From the NCBI RefSeq assembly GCF_038896935.1, contig NZ_JBANDC010000006.1:1-64000 (forward strand): a stretch of 64,000 nt of DNA. The letters run 5' to 3'. Shown here piece after piece: positions 24,832 through 33,889 of this stretch. Every line of letters starts with the position of its first letter. Within the stretch, counting starts at the first letter, position 1. A model generated the notes under the pieces. It was given only the letters and a program-made list of their open reading frames with translations. It had not been told where the DNA came from and made no database searches. The DNA comes from Collimonas rhizosphaerae (lineage in GTDB: Bacteria > Pseudomonadota > Gammaproteobacteria > Burkholderiales > Burkholderiaceae_D). Made by a program: the position numbers and the translations under genes.

Positions 24832-25992
24832 TTACAGGGCGGCGGCTTTCAAGGCAGCGGCCTTGTCGGTGCGTTCCCAGGTGAATTCCGGCTCTTCGCG
24901 GCCGAAATGGCCGTAGGCTGCGGTCTTCTGGTAGATAGGGCGCAGCAGGTCCAGCATCTGCACGATGCCTTTAGGACGCAGGTCGAAATGTTCCAGCACC
25001 AGCTGCGCCAGTTTCTCGTCGCTGATCTTGCCGGTGCCGAAGGTGGTCACCATCACCGAGGTCGGTTTGGCGATGCCGATGGCGTACGACACCTGGATCT
25101 GGCAGCGGGTCGCCAGTCCGGCGGCCACGATGTTCTTGGCTACATAACGGCCGGCGTAGGCTGCCGAACGGTCGACCTTGGACGGGTCCTTGCCGGAGAA
25201 TGCGCCACCGCCGTGAGGCGCGGCGCCGCCGTAGGTATCGACAATGATCTTGCGTCCGGTCAGGCCGCAATCGCCTTGCGGACCGCCGATGACAAAACGG
25301 CCGGTCGGGTTGATCAGGTAGCGGGTGTTTTGCAGCCATTCCTTCGGCACCACCGGCTTGATGATTTCTTCGATCGCCGCTTCTTCGATCGCCTTGTGCT
25401 GCATCTCAGGCGCGTGCTGGGTCGACAGCACCACGGTGTCGATCGCCACCGGCACGCCATCGACGTATTTCAGCGTGACTTGCGACTTGGCGTCCGGGCG
25501 CAGCCAAGGCAGGCGGCCGTCCTTGCGCAGCTGCGACTGGCGTTCGACGATCCGGTGCGCGTAATAGATCGCGGCCGGCATCAGTTCCGGCGTTTCATCG
25601 CAGGCATAACCGAACATCAGGCCCTGGTCGCCGGCGCCCTGGTCGAGATCGATGCCCTTGCCTTCATCCACGCCCTGGGCGATATCTGGCGATTGCTTGT
25701 CGTAGCCGACCAGCACCGAGCAACTCTTGTAGTCGATGCCATAGTCGGCGTTGTCGTAACCGATACGCTTGATGGTTTCGCGTGCGACGGCGATGTAATC
25801 GACGTTGGCGAAAGTGGTGACTTCACCCGCCAGCACGACCAGGCCGGTATTGCACAGGGTTTCGGCGGCGACCCGGGCTTGCGGGTCTTGGGTAAAGATG
25901 GCGTCGAGGATCGCGTCGGAAATCTGGTCCGCGACTTTGTCGGGATGACCCTCGGAAACGGATTCGGAAGTAAAGAGGTATTCATGTGCCAT
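24832..25992 (-). CDS. metK: S-adenosylmethionine synthetase
   Basis: A 386-residue enzyme making SAM from methionine and ATP. Signature motifs are seen: GHPDKVADQISDA near the N-terminus, GAGDQGLMFGYA, and GGGAFSGKDPSKVDRS. Length is standard. The start codon follows a GTAGGAG site. A structured leader lies upstream. It and ahcY/metF form the SAM cycle segment, though separated by the AI-2E transporter. Confidence 0.98.
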   Translation of the reverse strand: MAHEYLFTSESVSEGHPDKVADQISDAILDAIFTQDPQARVAAETLCNTGLVVLAGEVTTFANVDYIAVARETIKRIGYDNADYGIDYKSCSVLVGYDKQSPDIAQGVDEGKGIDLDQGAGDQGLMFGYACDETPELMPAAIYYAHRIVERQSQLRKDGRLPWLRPDAKSQVTLKYVDGVPVAIDTVVLSTQHAPEMQHKAIEEAAIEEIIKPVVPKEWLQNTRYLINPTGRFVIGGPQGDCGLTGRKIIVDTYGGAAPHGGGAFSGKDPSKVDRSAAYAGRYVAKNIVAAGLATRCQIQVSYAIGIAKPTSVMVTTFGTGKISDEKLAQLVLEHFDLRPKGIVQMLDLLRPIYQKTAAYGHFGREEPEFTWERTDKAAALKAAAL

Positions 25993-26060
25993 AACAGGCT
26001 CCTACAAAAAAACAGTGGTGACCATGTCGCAGTCAAACCTGTTGAGCCTGCGACGCTTTA
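25993..26060 (-). promoter_or_regulatory. Structured metK leader, candidate attenuator
   Basis: Read leftward, the leader has a 7-bp stem GTCGCAG/CTGCGAC (26048-26054 with 26026-26032, loop of 15 bases), then GGTCACC and a run of seven T ending about 17 bases before the start codon. Part of the loop (CAGGCT, AACAGG) also resembles the ribosome-site region AGGAGCCTGTT and could pair with it. It does not match a SAM riboswitch class that I can recognise. Regulation is inference. Confidence 0.4.
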
Positions 26061-26269
26061 GCGAAATTTGTATGCCGCCTCGCAAGTTGTCTATTAACTC
26101 GGCGGATAATGCTAATTACTATATATTAAGATAATTCTGGCAAGCAACCTATCCACTTTCCAAAATCACCTTGCAACGATATTCGGTTTTCAAACTATTG
26201 TGCTATTTTACGCCTCTTGAAAAAAATCGGCAAAATCCACCCTCTTTTAGCTCTTGATGAGCTCCGCCA

Positions 26270-27133
26270 ATGCTTGTAACACTCTTCCGCCTGCTGTCGA
26301 CGCTCCCTTTATTTTTCTTGCATGCAATAGGGACGCTGGGCGGCTGGCTAGTATACCTGGCCTCGGCTTCGTATCGCAGCAAATTGAAGGACAACCTGTT
26401 CCGGGCCGGTTATCAAGCGGCTTTGCCGCAGGCGATCAGCGAATCCGGCAAGAGCATGTTCGAGCTGCCGTTCATCTGGTGCGCCGAGCCGCAGCGGGTG
26501 CTGCGCACCGCCACCATCGAGAACTGGGAACTGGCGCAAGCAGCGCTGGACGCCAAGACCGGCGTGATCTTCCTGACCCCGCACCTGGGCTGCTTTGAAA
26601 TCATCGCCCAGGCGATCGCCACCAAGACCCCGCTTACCGCGCTGTACCGGCCGCCGCGCAAAGCCGCGCTCAAACCCTTGATCGAAGGCGCGCGCGGGCG
26701 GCACAACCTGTTGCTGGCTCCGGCCAACCTGGCCGGCGTGCGCACTTTGTTCAAGGCGCTCAAGAAGGGTCAGGCGATCGGCTTGCTGCCGGACCAGGTA
26801 CCGCAAAACGGCGAAGGCATATGGGCTGATTTTTTCGGCCGGCCGGCCTACACCATGACCTTGCCGGCCAAGCTGCAGCAGATGAGCGGCGCGCCGATCA
26901 TCCTGTCTTATGCTGAGCGCCTACCGTTCGGCCGCGGTTACGTGATCCGCTTCGTGCCTTTCGATGAAACCCCTGGCCACACCCCGGAGCAGCGCACGCT
27001 GGCCATCAACCTGGCCATGGAGAAACTGATCGCGCGCTGCCCGGCACAATACATCTGGAGCTACAACCGCTACAAGACGCCGCCTGGAGTCGAGGCGCCG
27101 CCGGCATCCGCCGCACAGGAGCCGCAGGCATGA
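26270..27133 (+). CDS. LpxL/HtrB-type lipid A acyltransferase (first copy)
   Basis: A 287-residue inner-membrane acyltransferase. An N-terminal hydrophobic segment (residues 12-32) anchors it; the HX4E catalytic motif is H105-LGCF-E110, and later LLPDQVPQNGEG is the family glycine-rich block. It transfers a secondary acyl chain from acyl-ACP to lipid A. The ATG at 26270 follows GAGCTCC weakly. It overlaps the next acyltransferase by four bases (ATGA), so the two are translationally coupled. Which chain and site each one handles cannot be told. Confidence 0.88.
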   Translation: MLVTLFRLLSTLPLFFLHAIGTLGGWLVYLASASYRSKLKDNLFRAGYQAALPQAISESGKSMFELPFIWCAEPQRVLRTATIENWELAQAALDAKTGVIFLTPHLGCFEIIAQAIATKTPLTALYRPPRKAALKPLIEGARGRHNLLLAPANLAGVRTLFKALKKGQAIGLLPDQVPQNGEGIWADFFGRPAYTMTLPAKLQQMSGAPIILSYAERLPFGRGYVIRFVPFDETPGHTPEQRTLAINLAMEKLIARCPAQYIWSYNRYKTPPGVEAPPASAAQEPQA

Positions 27134-28017
27134 GGGCCCTGCTCGGCTTGCTGTGGCTGGCGCATTTCCTGCCGCTGTGGATCCTGGGCCCGGTCGGCGA
27201 AGCCCTCGGCTCGCTGCTGTTTATCATCATGAAACCGCGGCGGCATATCACGCTGACCAATCTCCGGCTGTGTTTTCCTGACATGACGGAAGCCGAACGC
27301 GTGGTGCTGGCGCGCCGGCACTTCCAGGCTTATTCGCGCAGCGTGCTGGAGCGCAGCGTGCTGTGGTGGGCTTCGGAGAGCCGCTTGCGGCGGCTGATCA
27401 AGATCGAATCGGACCTGCCGCTCAGCACGCTGCAGGCCGGCCCGACCATCCTGCTGTGCCCGCATTTCGTTTGCCTGGAAATCCCCGGCATCGCCCTGGT
27501 GCTGAATTCCTCGCTGTCGATCTGCACCATCTATACGCGCCAGCAAGATGCAGTGACCGATGCCGCGCTGCTGAAGGGCCGCTCGCGTTTCCGCCCGGTC
27601 AAGCTGTTTACCCGCGAGCAAGGAGTCAAACCGATTATCCGCGCCATGCGCGAAGGTTTTCCATTCATCATGCTGCCTGACATGGACTTCGGCTTGAAGG
27701 ACGCCGAGTTCGTGCCGTTTTTCGGCATCCCGACGGCGACGCTGACCGCCACCGCCCGCATTGCCGCCGCCACCAAGGCCAGCGTGGTGCCGATGATCGC
27801 GACTTTCCTGCCCGGCTACAAAGGCTGGAAAGTGACCTTTTATCCGGCATGGGAAAACTATCCGGGCGACGATATGACAGAGGCTACCCGCCGCATGAAC
27901 GCATTCATCGAAGCCCGCATCCTGGAAGCGCCGGCCGAGTATTTCTGGGCTCACAAGCGCTTCAAGACGCGCCCGCCTGGCGATCCCGATGTTTATTCGC
28001 CGCCGGCTGAGTCGTAA
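27130..28017 (+). CDS. LpxL/HtrB-type lipid A acyltransferase (second copy)
   Basis: A 295-residue homologue of the preceding protein with N-terminal membrane segment (about 5-32) and catalytic motif H112-FVCL-E117, plus MLPDMDFG in place of the LPDQ block. Two adjacent secondary acyltransferases imply hexa-acylated lipid A, one enzyme for each position. The start ATG overlaps the upstream stop, and dapF follows after 45 bases on the same strand. Confidence 0.88.
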   Translation: MRALLGLLWLAHFLPLWILGPVGEALGSLLFIIMKPRRHITLTNLRLCFPDMTEAERVVLARRHFQAYSRSVLERSVLWWASESRLRRLIKIESDLPLSTLQAGPTILLCPHFVCLEIPGIALVLNSSLSICTIYTRQQDAVTDAALLKGRSRFRPVKLFTREQGVKPIIRAMREGFPFIMLPDMDFGLKDAEFVPFFGIPTATLTATARIAAATKASVVPMIATFLPGYKGWKVTFYPAWENYPGDDMTEATRRMNAFIEARILEAPAEYFWAHKRFKTRPPGDPDVYSPPAES

Positions 28018-28062
28018 TTCAACATTGCTGCGCGCCGGCGCCGTTTCCACCATAATGTACGC

Positions 28063-28926
28063 ATGAAACTCAAATTCACGAAAATGCATGGCGCAGGCAA
28101 TGATTTCATTGTCATCGACGCCATTCACCAGCATGTCGATTTCACTCCAGCGCAATGGCAGCAGTTGGGCGACCGCCGTTTTGGCGTGGGCGCCGACCAG
28201 ATGCTGGTGGTGGAAAAATCGCAGGCGGACGGCGTCGATTTCCGCTATCGGATATACAACGCCGACGGCGGCGAGGTTGAGCAATGCGGCAACGGCGCTC
28301 GTGCATTCGTCAAGTTTGTCACCGACAAGGGTTTGACCGACAAGCGTGCGATCCGGGTTGAAACCATGTCCGGCATCATTGAACCAAAGCTGGAAGACGA
28401 CGGCCGCATCACGGTAGATATGGGCGCGCCTATCCTGGCGCCCGCTGCGGTGCCGTTTGACGCCAGCAACCTGGACAGCCGCCCGATGGGCGACGATGCC
28501 CTGTGGCCGCTGGACATCCAGGGCAGGCAGGTCTGGATCTCGGTGGTTTCCATGGGCAATCCGCATGCGGTGCAAGTGGTCGAAGACAGCGAAGCGGCGC
28601 CGGTCCTGACCGACGGCCCCCTGATCGAACACCACCCGCGTTTTCCAAATCGCGTCAACGCCGGTTTCCTGCAGGTTGTCGATCGCCACCATGCCAAGCT
28701 GCGCGTATTTGAACGCGGCGCCGGCGAAACGCTGGCTTGCGGCACTGGCGCTTGCGCCTCAGTGGTGGCAGGAATACGCCGCGGTTTGCTGGATTCGCCG
28801 GTCAAGGTGCAAACCCACGGCGGCGAATTGTCGATTGCCTGGGCCGGCGACCGGCAGCCGGTATTGATGACCGGTCCGGCAGTATCGGTATTCGAGGGCG
28901 AAATTGAAATCGGCGACGCCGGCTGA
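28063..28926 (+). CDS. dapF: Diaminopimelate epimerase
   Basis: A 287-residue cofactor-independent racemase converting LL- to meso-diaminopimelate for lysine and peptidoglycan. The two catalytic cysteines are C75 (EQCGNGAR) and C226 (ACGTGAC). The start MKLKFTKMHGAGNDF is canonical. It is convergent with the Sel1-repeat gene, only five bases apart. In many proteobacteria dapF is followed directly by DUF484 and xerC; here those two lie 5 kb further on, beyond the Sel1 gene and two porins. Confidence 0.97.
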   Translation: MKLKFTKMHGAGNDFIVIDAIHQHVDFTPAQWQQLGDRRFGVGADQMLVVEKSQADGVDFRYRIYNADGGEVEQCGNGARAFVKFVTDKGLTDKRAIRVETMSGIIEPKLEDDGRITVDMGAPILAPAAVPFDASNLDSRPMGDDALWPLDIQGRQVWISVVSMGNPHAVQVVEDSEAAPVLTDGPLIEHHPRFPNRVNAGFLQVVDRHHAKLRVFERGAGETLACGTGACASVVAGIRRGLLDSPVKVQTHGGELSIAWAGDRQPVLMTGPAVSVFEGEIEIGDAG

Positions 28927-28931
28927 GCTTG

Positions 28932-30539
28932 TCAGTCGGCGTCGGCCTCTAACTCCGCCGCCGGCAGCGCCGTCTTGAAACGGTAAAGGCGTTGCCGGTA
29001 ATTTCCTTCGGGCCCGTTCGGGCCGCAGTCCACATCTTCAAACAAACGTGCAATCCGGCTCAGGGCCTGGCGCTCGTCGCCGGTCTGGATCTGGATCAAG
29101 CGCCGCTTGCTGCGCGCGTACAGGGTACGGATGTCGACCACCAGGCAGTGGCCGCAATCAGCCTGGTTCAGATCCAGCAACAGCGCTTCCGGCCGGCTCA
29201 GGCCGAACAGGGTGGCCAATTCGATGCGCGCCGCCAGGAACGGATGCGCCTTGACCTGCTCGCGTGTCAGCTGCTGCCTGGCGGCCTCGGCCCATGGCGC
29301 CGGCCGCGCGCCGTCGGCAATCTTGTCCAATAAGTCGGCTGCCTCGCGACTGCCCTGGGCAGCTGCCTTTTGCAGCCAATACACCGCGCGCACATCGTTG
29401 GCGAGTTGCTCGCGGCGATTGCGCCAGGCGCTCAGGCCGCACTCCAGCTGCGCCGCGCAATGGCCCATTTCAGCGGCGTGCTCCAGGTGACGCTGCATAT
29501 CCACCAGATTGCGCTGGGAAAATTCGGACTTCAGATAAATCCGCGACAAGGCATACCAGGCATCCGCCAATCCGGCTTCGCCGGCCAGCGTCAGCCAGCG
29601 GATTGCTTTTTTGTAATTCGCGGAACCGCTCCCCACCAGCAACCGCTGGCCATCGCTGTTCATGCGGGCATACCACAAGCCCAGCGCCAGTTGTGCAGCC
29701 TTGTCGTCGCCATACGCCGCCAGTTCAAGAAACTGCTGCACCTCGGCTGCATCGAAGGCATCGCTGGTCTGCAATATCTGGGCGCAACGCAGCAGCAGAG
29801 ACAGGTTTTCCTCGCCAAGCTGGCGCGCCAGGGTTTCCGACGGCACATTCAATTGCGCCAGGATGTCGACATATTGCTCCGACAGCGCTCTGGCCAGCGG
29901 CAATGCTCTTTCCAGGAAGACCGGCCAATCGGCTTTTTCCCAAGCCAGTTGCGCCAGCGATTGCTGAGCCTGCATCACGCCGGCATCTGCGGCGCGCGCA
30001 GTCCACTTCAGCGTAGCGTCCTGCTCCGTCTTGTTTTCAGCCTTCGTATCGCTGACAGGCACCGCCGGCGACTGCCGGCCGACCGTGACCGCCGGTGCGC
30101 TGTCGGCATGCTGCGCCAACAGCCACTGGGCCTCGGCAACGCCTGCGTTGGCAGCGGTTTCCAATACCTTGATCACCTTGGCGCGCAGTCCCGGCAGTAC
30201 CTGCTCACCGCCAAGCTGGCCGTTGCCGGTCAATACCAGTTGCGCCAGCACCAGGCCCGCCTGCATCACGCCGGCATCAAAAGCCCGTTCATACCAGACG
30301 CAGATAGCCAAAGGATCCGCAGCGGCACGCGCCACTTCCAATGGAATATGGCTGCCGATCAGCATCCAGGCTTCGGACTCCTGTTGTTGCGCGGCACGAT
30401 CGAGCCAGTGCAGCGCGGTCGAGAAGCTTTGCGGCAAGCCATTGCCGCCAAACAGATAACGGGTACCTAAAGCCAGCTGTGCTGCGCCTTGCCCTGCGCG
30501 AGCGGCGCGGATAATCGCTAGGTCCTCACGTTTAGCCAT
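28932..30539 (-). CDS. Sel1-repeat (TPR-like) protein
   Basis: A 535-residue protein built of Sel1-like helical repeats. Clear copies include AQLALGTRYLFGGNGLPQS near the start, AAQLALGLWYA, GLADAWYALSRIYLKSE and CAAQLECGLSAW. The last 110 residues are a separate region (LFGLSRPEALLLDLNQADCG, VVDIRTLYARSKRRLIQIQ). No signal peptide is seen, so it is probably cytoplasmic. Sel1 proteins usually scaffold complexes or bind peptidoglycan enzymes; no specific partner can be named. Confidence 0.75.
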   Translation of the reverse strand: MAKREDLAIIRAARAGQGAAQLALGTRYLFGGNGLPQSFSTALHWLDRAAQQQESEAWMLIGSHIPLEVARAAADPLAICVWYERAFDAGVMQAGLVLAQLVLTGNGQLGGEQVLPGLRAKVIKVLETAANAGVAEAQWLLAQHADSAPAVTVGRQSPAVPVSDTKAENKTEQDATLKWTARAADAGVMQAQQSLAQLAWEKADWPVFLERALPLARALSEQYVDILAQLNVPSETLARQLGEENLSLLLRCAQILQTSDAFDAAEVQQFLELAAYGDDKAAQLALGLWYARMNSDGQRLLVGSGSANYKKAIRWLTLAGEAGLADAWYALSRIYLKSEFSQRNLVDMQRHLEHAAEMGHCAAQLECGLSAWRNRREQLANDVRAVYWLQKAAAQGSREAADLLDKIADGARPAPWAEAARQQLTREQVKAHPFLAARIELATLFGLSRPEALLLDLNQADCGHCLVVDIRTLYARSKRRLIQIQTGDERQALSRIARLFEDVDCGPNGPEGNYRQRLYRFKTALPAAELEADAD

Positions 30540-30882
30540 AAAGTATTCATTATAAAAACCTAAATTATGCTCGATAAATCAATTAAGTTTTATTTTTGGC
30601 CGTTTTTTGCAATCTACGCGTCTTTTACGCTACATAGATTTGCAAATCAACCATATCTGACTACAGGCGCTATTGGAAGCCCAGGCCCAGGAGTCTTTCG
30701 GGGAAGGAACATGGAAAACACACAATAGTTGTGAAAATACAACGAATTTCATTCTTAACACTAATTTCCACAAAATAACAAATAACCAACTGACAAAACA
30801 GCATTCTTTTATGTCAACTCCGTTTAATGTTCGCGGCTCCGGCAAAAAGCTCAGTTGCCGATCATCAAATCAAGGACGTTAA
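30540..30882. promoter_or_regulatory. AT-rich regulatory region before porin 1
   Basis: This 343-base region between divergent genes has no credible reading frame. It is much richer in A/T than its surroundings. A perfect dyad GTTGT-gaaaat-ACAAC lies at 30728-30743, and its right half AAAATACAAC recurs before porin 2 at about 32348-32357. The ribosome site AAGGACG precedes the porin start. OmpR-type control is plausible but not proven. Confidence 0.4.
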
Positions 30883-32004
30883 ATGAAAAAATCACTCATC
30901 GCATTGGCCGCACTCGGCACGATCGCCAGCGCCGCACAAGCGCAAAGCTCGGTCACCATCTACGGCACCGTCGATACCGGCATTACTTTCTCGAACCACA
31001 ACGCCAGAACCGGCACCGCCAGCAACGGCAACAAGTTCGGCGTTGGCTCGGGCAACATCGACACTTCGCGCCTCGGCTTCAAGGGCACCGAAGACCTGGG
31101 CGGCGGCCTGAAAGCTTTGTTCCAACTGGAAACCGGCTTCAAAAACGATACCGGCGCGTTCGACGGCCAAGGTTTTGCGCGCAAATCGGTGGTTGGCCTG
31201 GCCGGCAACTTCGGTACAGTGACGCTGGGTCGCCAGTCCGATATCCTGGACGATGCTGGCCATGCATTCACGTCTGTCAAAGACTTCGGCAATTTCGTTG
31301 GCAGCCCGCACGCCCTGGATCGCCTTGAAGGCATCCGCACCCAAAATTCGATCCGCTACGACAGCATGAACCTGAGCGGCTTCACCGGCAGCCTGATTTA
31401 CGGCTTCGGCGAACAAGCCGGCCATACGACAGCAGGCCAATCCTTCGGCGCCGGCGGCACTTACGCTAACGGCCCGCTGGGACTGTACGCTGGCTACTAC
31501 CAATCGAAGTTTGGCGCCACTCCTAGCGACACGCTGATTTCCAGCGTCGCCGCCCTGACTGGCCTGACGCCAGCCCAGCTGTCCGCCGCCAACCTTGACG
31601 GCACTACAGTTAACAAGACATTCAGCCTGGGCGCCAGCTATCAAGCCGGTCCAGCACGCCTGTATGGCAACTGGTCGCGCGTCAACGTGCCAGACTTGCT
31701 CAAGCAAAATGTTTTCGAACTGGGCGCAGACTATGCCGTGACAGCACCGATGCACCTGCTGGCAGCGGTTCAGCACACAAAAACATCGATCGACGGCAGC
31801 CAAGGATCCAAGCCATCGGTGACCCAGTTCAACCTGGGCCTGGACTATTACCTGTCCAAGCGTACCGACCTGTACACCCTGGCTTCCTACGCAAAGGGCC
31901 GCAATGGCGCGCTGGTTGGCGACATTTCCGCTCCAGCAGTACAGGGCGACAATGGCAACAGCAGCCAGACCGCGATTGCTGTCGGCATCCGCCACAAGTT
32001 CTAA
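30883..32004 (+). CDS. Gram-negative general porin (porin 1)
   Basis: A 373-residue outer-membrane porin of the Burkholderiales trimeric 16-strand type. A signal peptide is cleaved after AQA (about residue 20), the mature protein starts QSSVTIYGTVDTGI, and the chain ends in aromatic GIRHKF, the BAM recognition end. Conserved blocks include SRLGFKGTEDLGGGLKALFQLE and LDRLEGIRTQNSIRYDS. It is a close paralogue of the next gene. Codon use is mostly C-ending, like the surrounding genes. Confidence 0.95.
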   Translation: MKKSLIALAALGTIASAAQAQSSVTIYGTVDTGITFSNHNARTGTASNGNKFGVGSGNIDTSRLGFKGTEDLGGGLKALFQLETGFKNDTGAFDGQGFARKSVVGLAGNFGTVTLGRQSDILDDAGHAFTSVKDFGNFVGSPHALDRLEGIRTQNSIRYDSMNLSGFTGSLIYGFGEQAGHTTAGQSFGAGGTYANGPLGLYAGYYQSKFGATPSDTLISSVAALTGLTPAQLSAANLDGTTVNKTFSLGASYQAGPARLYGNWSRVNVPDLLKQNVFELGADYAVTAPMHLLAAVQHTKTSIDGSQGSKPSVTQFNLGLDYYLSKRTDLYTLASYAKGRNGALVGDISAPAVQGDNGNSSQTAIAVGIRHKF

Positions 32005-32503
32005 TGAACTTTGATTTTATTGTCGCTTGACAATAAAGTCGATTGCATCGAGGGGGCTTGCATGCCCCCTCTCCTCCTGGTTCGACGCATCAATCGCTAC
32101 GACCGGGAAGAAGAGTCACCTGTACGTAGCCCGATATTATTTGAAAATAGAAGATTTTGACGTACATTGTCGCCAAAACCTGCTTTAAGCAAATTGAAAA
32201 TAGCAATTTTCAGATGCACTGGCGCCTCATGCATCTTTGGCATGCCAGATAGCAAATAATATCCCCTCCGTTTTTTTGCCTCCCCAGCAAGCCGTTTCGA
32301 AAAGGACAACCAGCCCAGAGCGCGGGCTTGCGCTGCCTCGTGTCACAAAAATACAACAGAATTAACAATCTTCTCCAATTTCGACCAATTTATAGCATCA
32401 CAGGAAACCAAACCGCCAGCATAGCCAGCGAGACACCTTAATGTTCATCCATCCGGCAAGATGTACGGATCCTTAAGACAGTTTTCTAAATAAAGGACGT
32501 CAA
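32005..32503. other. Inter-porin region with hairpins and a long-range inverted repeat
   Basis: No supportable gene occurs in these 499 bases. Directly after porin 1 are a 9-bp hairpin (32016-32024 with 32029-32037) and a GC hairpin (32050-32057 with 32064-32071), neither with a U-tract. An 11-bp inverted repeat GATATTATTTG / CAAATAATATC (32133-32143, 32253-32263) encloses 109 bases, with a small dyad AAATTG/CAATTT inside. From 32340 an A-rich tract with AAAATACAAC probably holds the porin 2 promoter. Confidence 0.5.
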
Positions 32504-33709
32504 ATGAAGAAATCACTAATCGCACTGGCCGTACTCGGCGCAATCGCAGGTGCAGCACAAGCTCAAAGCTCCGTAACCATCTACGGTATCGTTGATACTG
32601 GCATCGTTTACACAAGCAAGGCTGCGGCTGGCGCCGGCACTACTGGTAGCAAGTTCAGCGTTAACTCCGGCGTTATCCAAGGTTCGCGTCTGGGTTTCAA
32701 AGGCGTTGAAGATCTGGGCGGCGGTCTGAAGGCTCTGTTCCAATTGGAAGCTGGCTTCAACAATGACAACGGCGCCTTGAACGGTCAAGACAGCAAGTCC
32801 TCGACAACTCTGTTCCGTCGTAAGTCGGTGGTCGGTCTGGGCGGCAACTTCGGTTCCGTTCTGCTGGGTCGTCAAACTGACATCCTGGACGACGTCAGCC
32901 AATGGACTTCGGTTCAAGACTTCGGCGGCGTAACTGGTTCCGTCGGTCACAACCTGGACCGTTTGGAAGGTACACGTACCAACAACTCGATCCGTTACAA
33001 CACACCAGATTTCGCGGGCTTCACAGGTAGCGCAATCTATGGTTTCGGCGAAGCAGCTGGCAAAACTTCGAGCGGCCAATCGTTCGGTCTGGGCGGTCAG
33101 TATGCAAACGGTCCACTGGGTCTGTTCGCAGCTTACTATCAATCGAAATTGGGCACTGTTTCGGCTACCGGCACTAGCAATGCCAGCGATGCTTCCCTGC
33201 TGAATAACAGCTCGCCAACATTCAACAATAGCTATGGCGCCGCTGGCGATACAGCTCTGAAGACATTCAGCCTGGGTGCTAGCTACCAAGTTGGCCCAGC
33301 ACGTCTGTACGGTAACTGGTCGCGCGTTAAGCAACCTCTGGCAGTCAGCTCGACTACTCTGGGTCTGACGGCAATCAACGCCTTTGGTATTGGCGGCACC
33401 AACAACAGCAAAGCTGACATCTTCGAACTGGGTGTGAACTACGCTGTTACAGCTCCTCTGCACCTGTTGGCTAGCGTTCAGTACAACAAGCTGACATTTG
33501 CTGATGCAAACTCCCCTAAGGGTAAGCTGACCCAAATCAACCTGGGTACTGACTACTTCCTGTCGAAGCGTACTGACCTGTATGCATTCGTTTCGAACCT
33601 GCGCGCTAAAGATGCTGCCAATCCGGGCGTCTTCGGTGACGGCATCGGCAGCAACACCGACAAGCAAAACCAAACAGCAGTTGCTGTTGGTATCCGCCAC
33701 AAGTTCTAA
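32504..33709 (+). CDS. Gram-negative general porin (porin 2)
   Basis: A 401-residue porin with the same signal peptide (cleavage after AQA), the same strands and the same GIRHKF end as porin 1, but longer external loops. Its coding sequence is strikingly richer in GGT, CGT, GTT, GCT and ACT codons than porin 1 and the neighbourhood, the pattern of very highly expressed genes, so it is probably the major porin. It shares the ribosome-site context AAAGGACGTCAA with porin 1 and ends 58 bases before a strong intrinsic terminator. Confidence 0.95.
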   Translation: MKKSLIALAVLGAIAGAAQAQSSVTIYGIVDTGIVYTSKAAAGAGTTGSKFSVNSGVIQGSRLGFKGVEDLGGGLKALFQLEAGFNNDNGALNGQDSKSSTTLFRRKSVVGLGGNFGSVLLGRQTDILDDVSQWTSVQDFGGVTGSVGHNLDRLEGTRTNNSIRYNTPDFAGFTGSAIYGFGEAAGKTSSGQSFGLGGQYANGPLGLFAAYYQSKLGTVSATGTSNASDASLLNNSSPTFNNSYGAAGDTALKTFSLGASYQVGPARLYGNWSRVKQPLAVSSTTLGLTAINAFGIGGTNNSKADIFELGVNYAVTAPLHLLASVQYNKLTFADANSPKGKLTQINLGTDYFLSKRTDLYAFVSNLRAKDAANPGVFGDGIGSNTDKQNQTAVAVGIRHKF

Positions 33710-33765
33710 TTTAAGCTGGCCGAACCCGCAGCAGCAAGCGGGCCAGGTTGCTTGACTAGAGATGT

Positions 33766-33801
33766 AAAAGGCCCACATGGCTTGCCATGTGGGCCTTTTT
33801 T
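33766..33801 (+). terminator. Intrinsic terminator of porin 2
   Basis: A perfect 13-bp stem (33768-33780 with 33785-33797), CTTG loop and a T-run to 33801, with A-run upstream. It separates the porin from DUF484. Confidence 0.95.
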
Positions 33802-33889
33802 ATTGCCCGCCGGTCTGGGCGTCAGGTTGTCACGCACCGGCATAGCGGTGTACCCTTGATCATTCTCTTTTTTCATCACCGATACACAC

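Noticed and set aside
32097..32309. A 70-codon minus-strand frame between the porins
   Set aside because: No ribosome site or known family, and it spans the inverted repeat; treated as chance.
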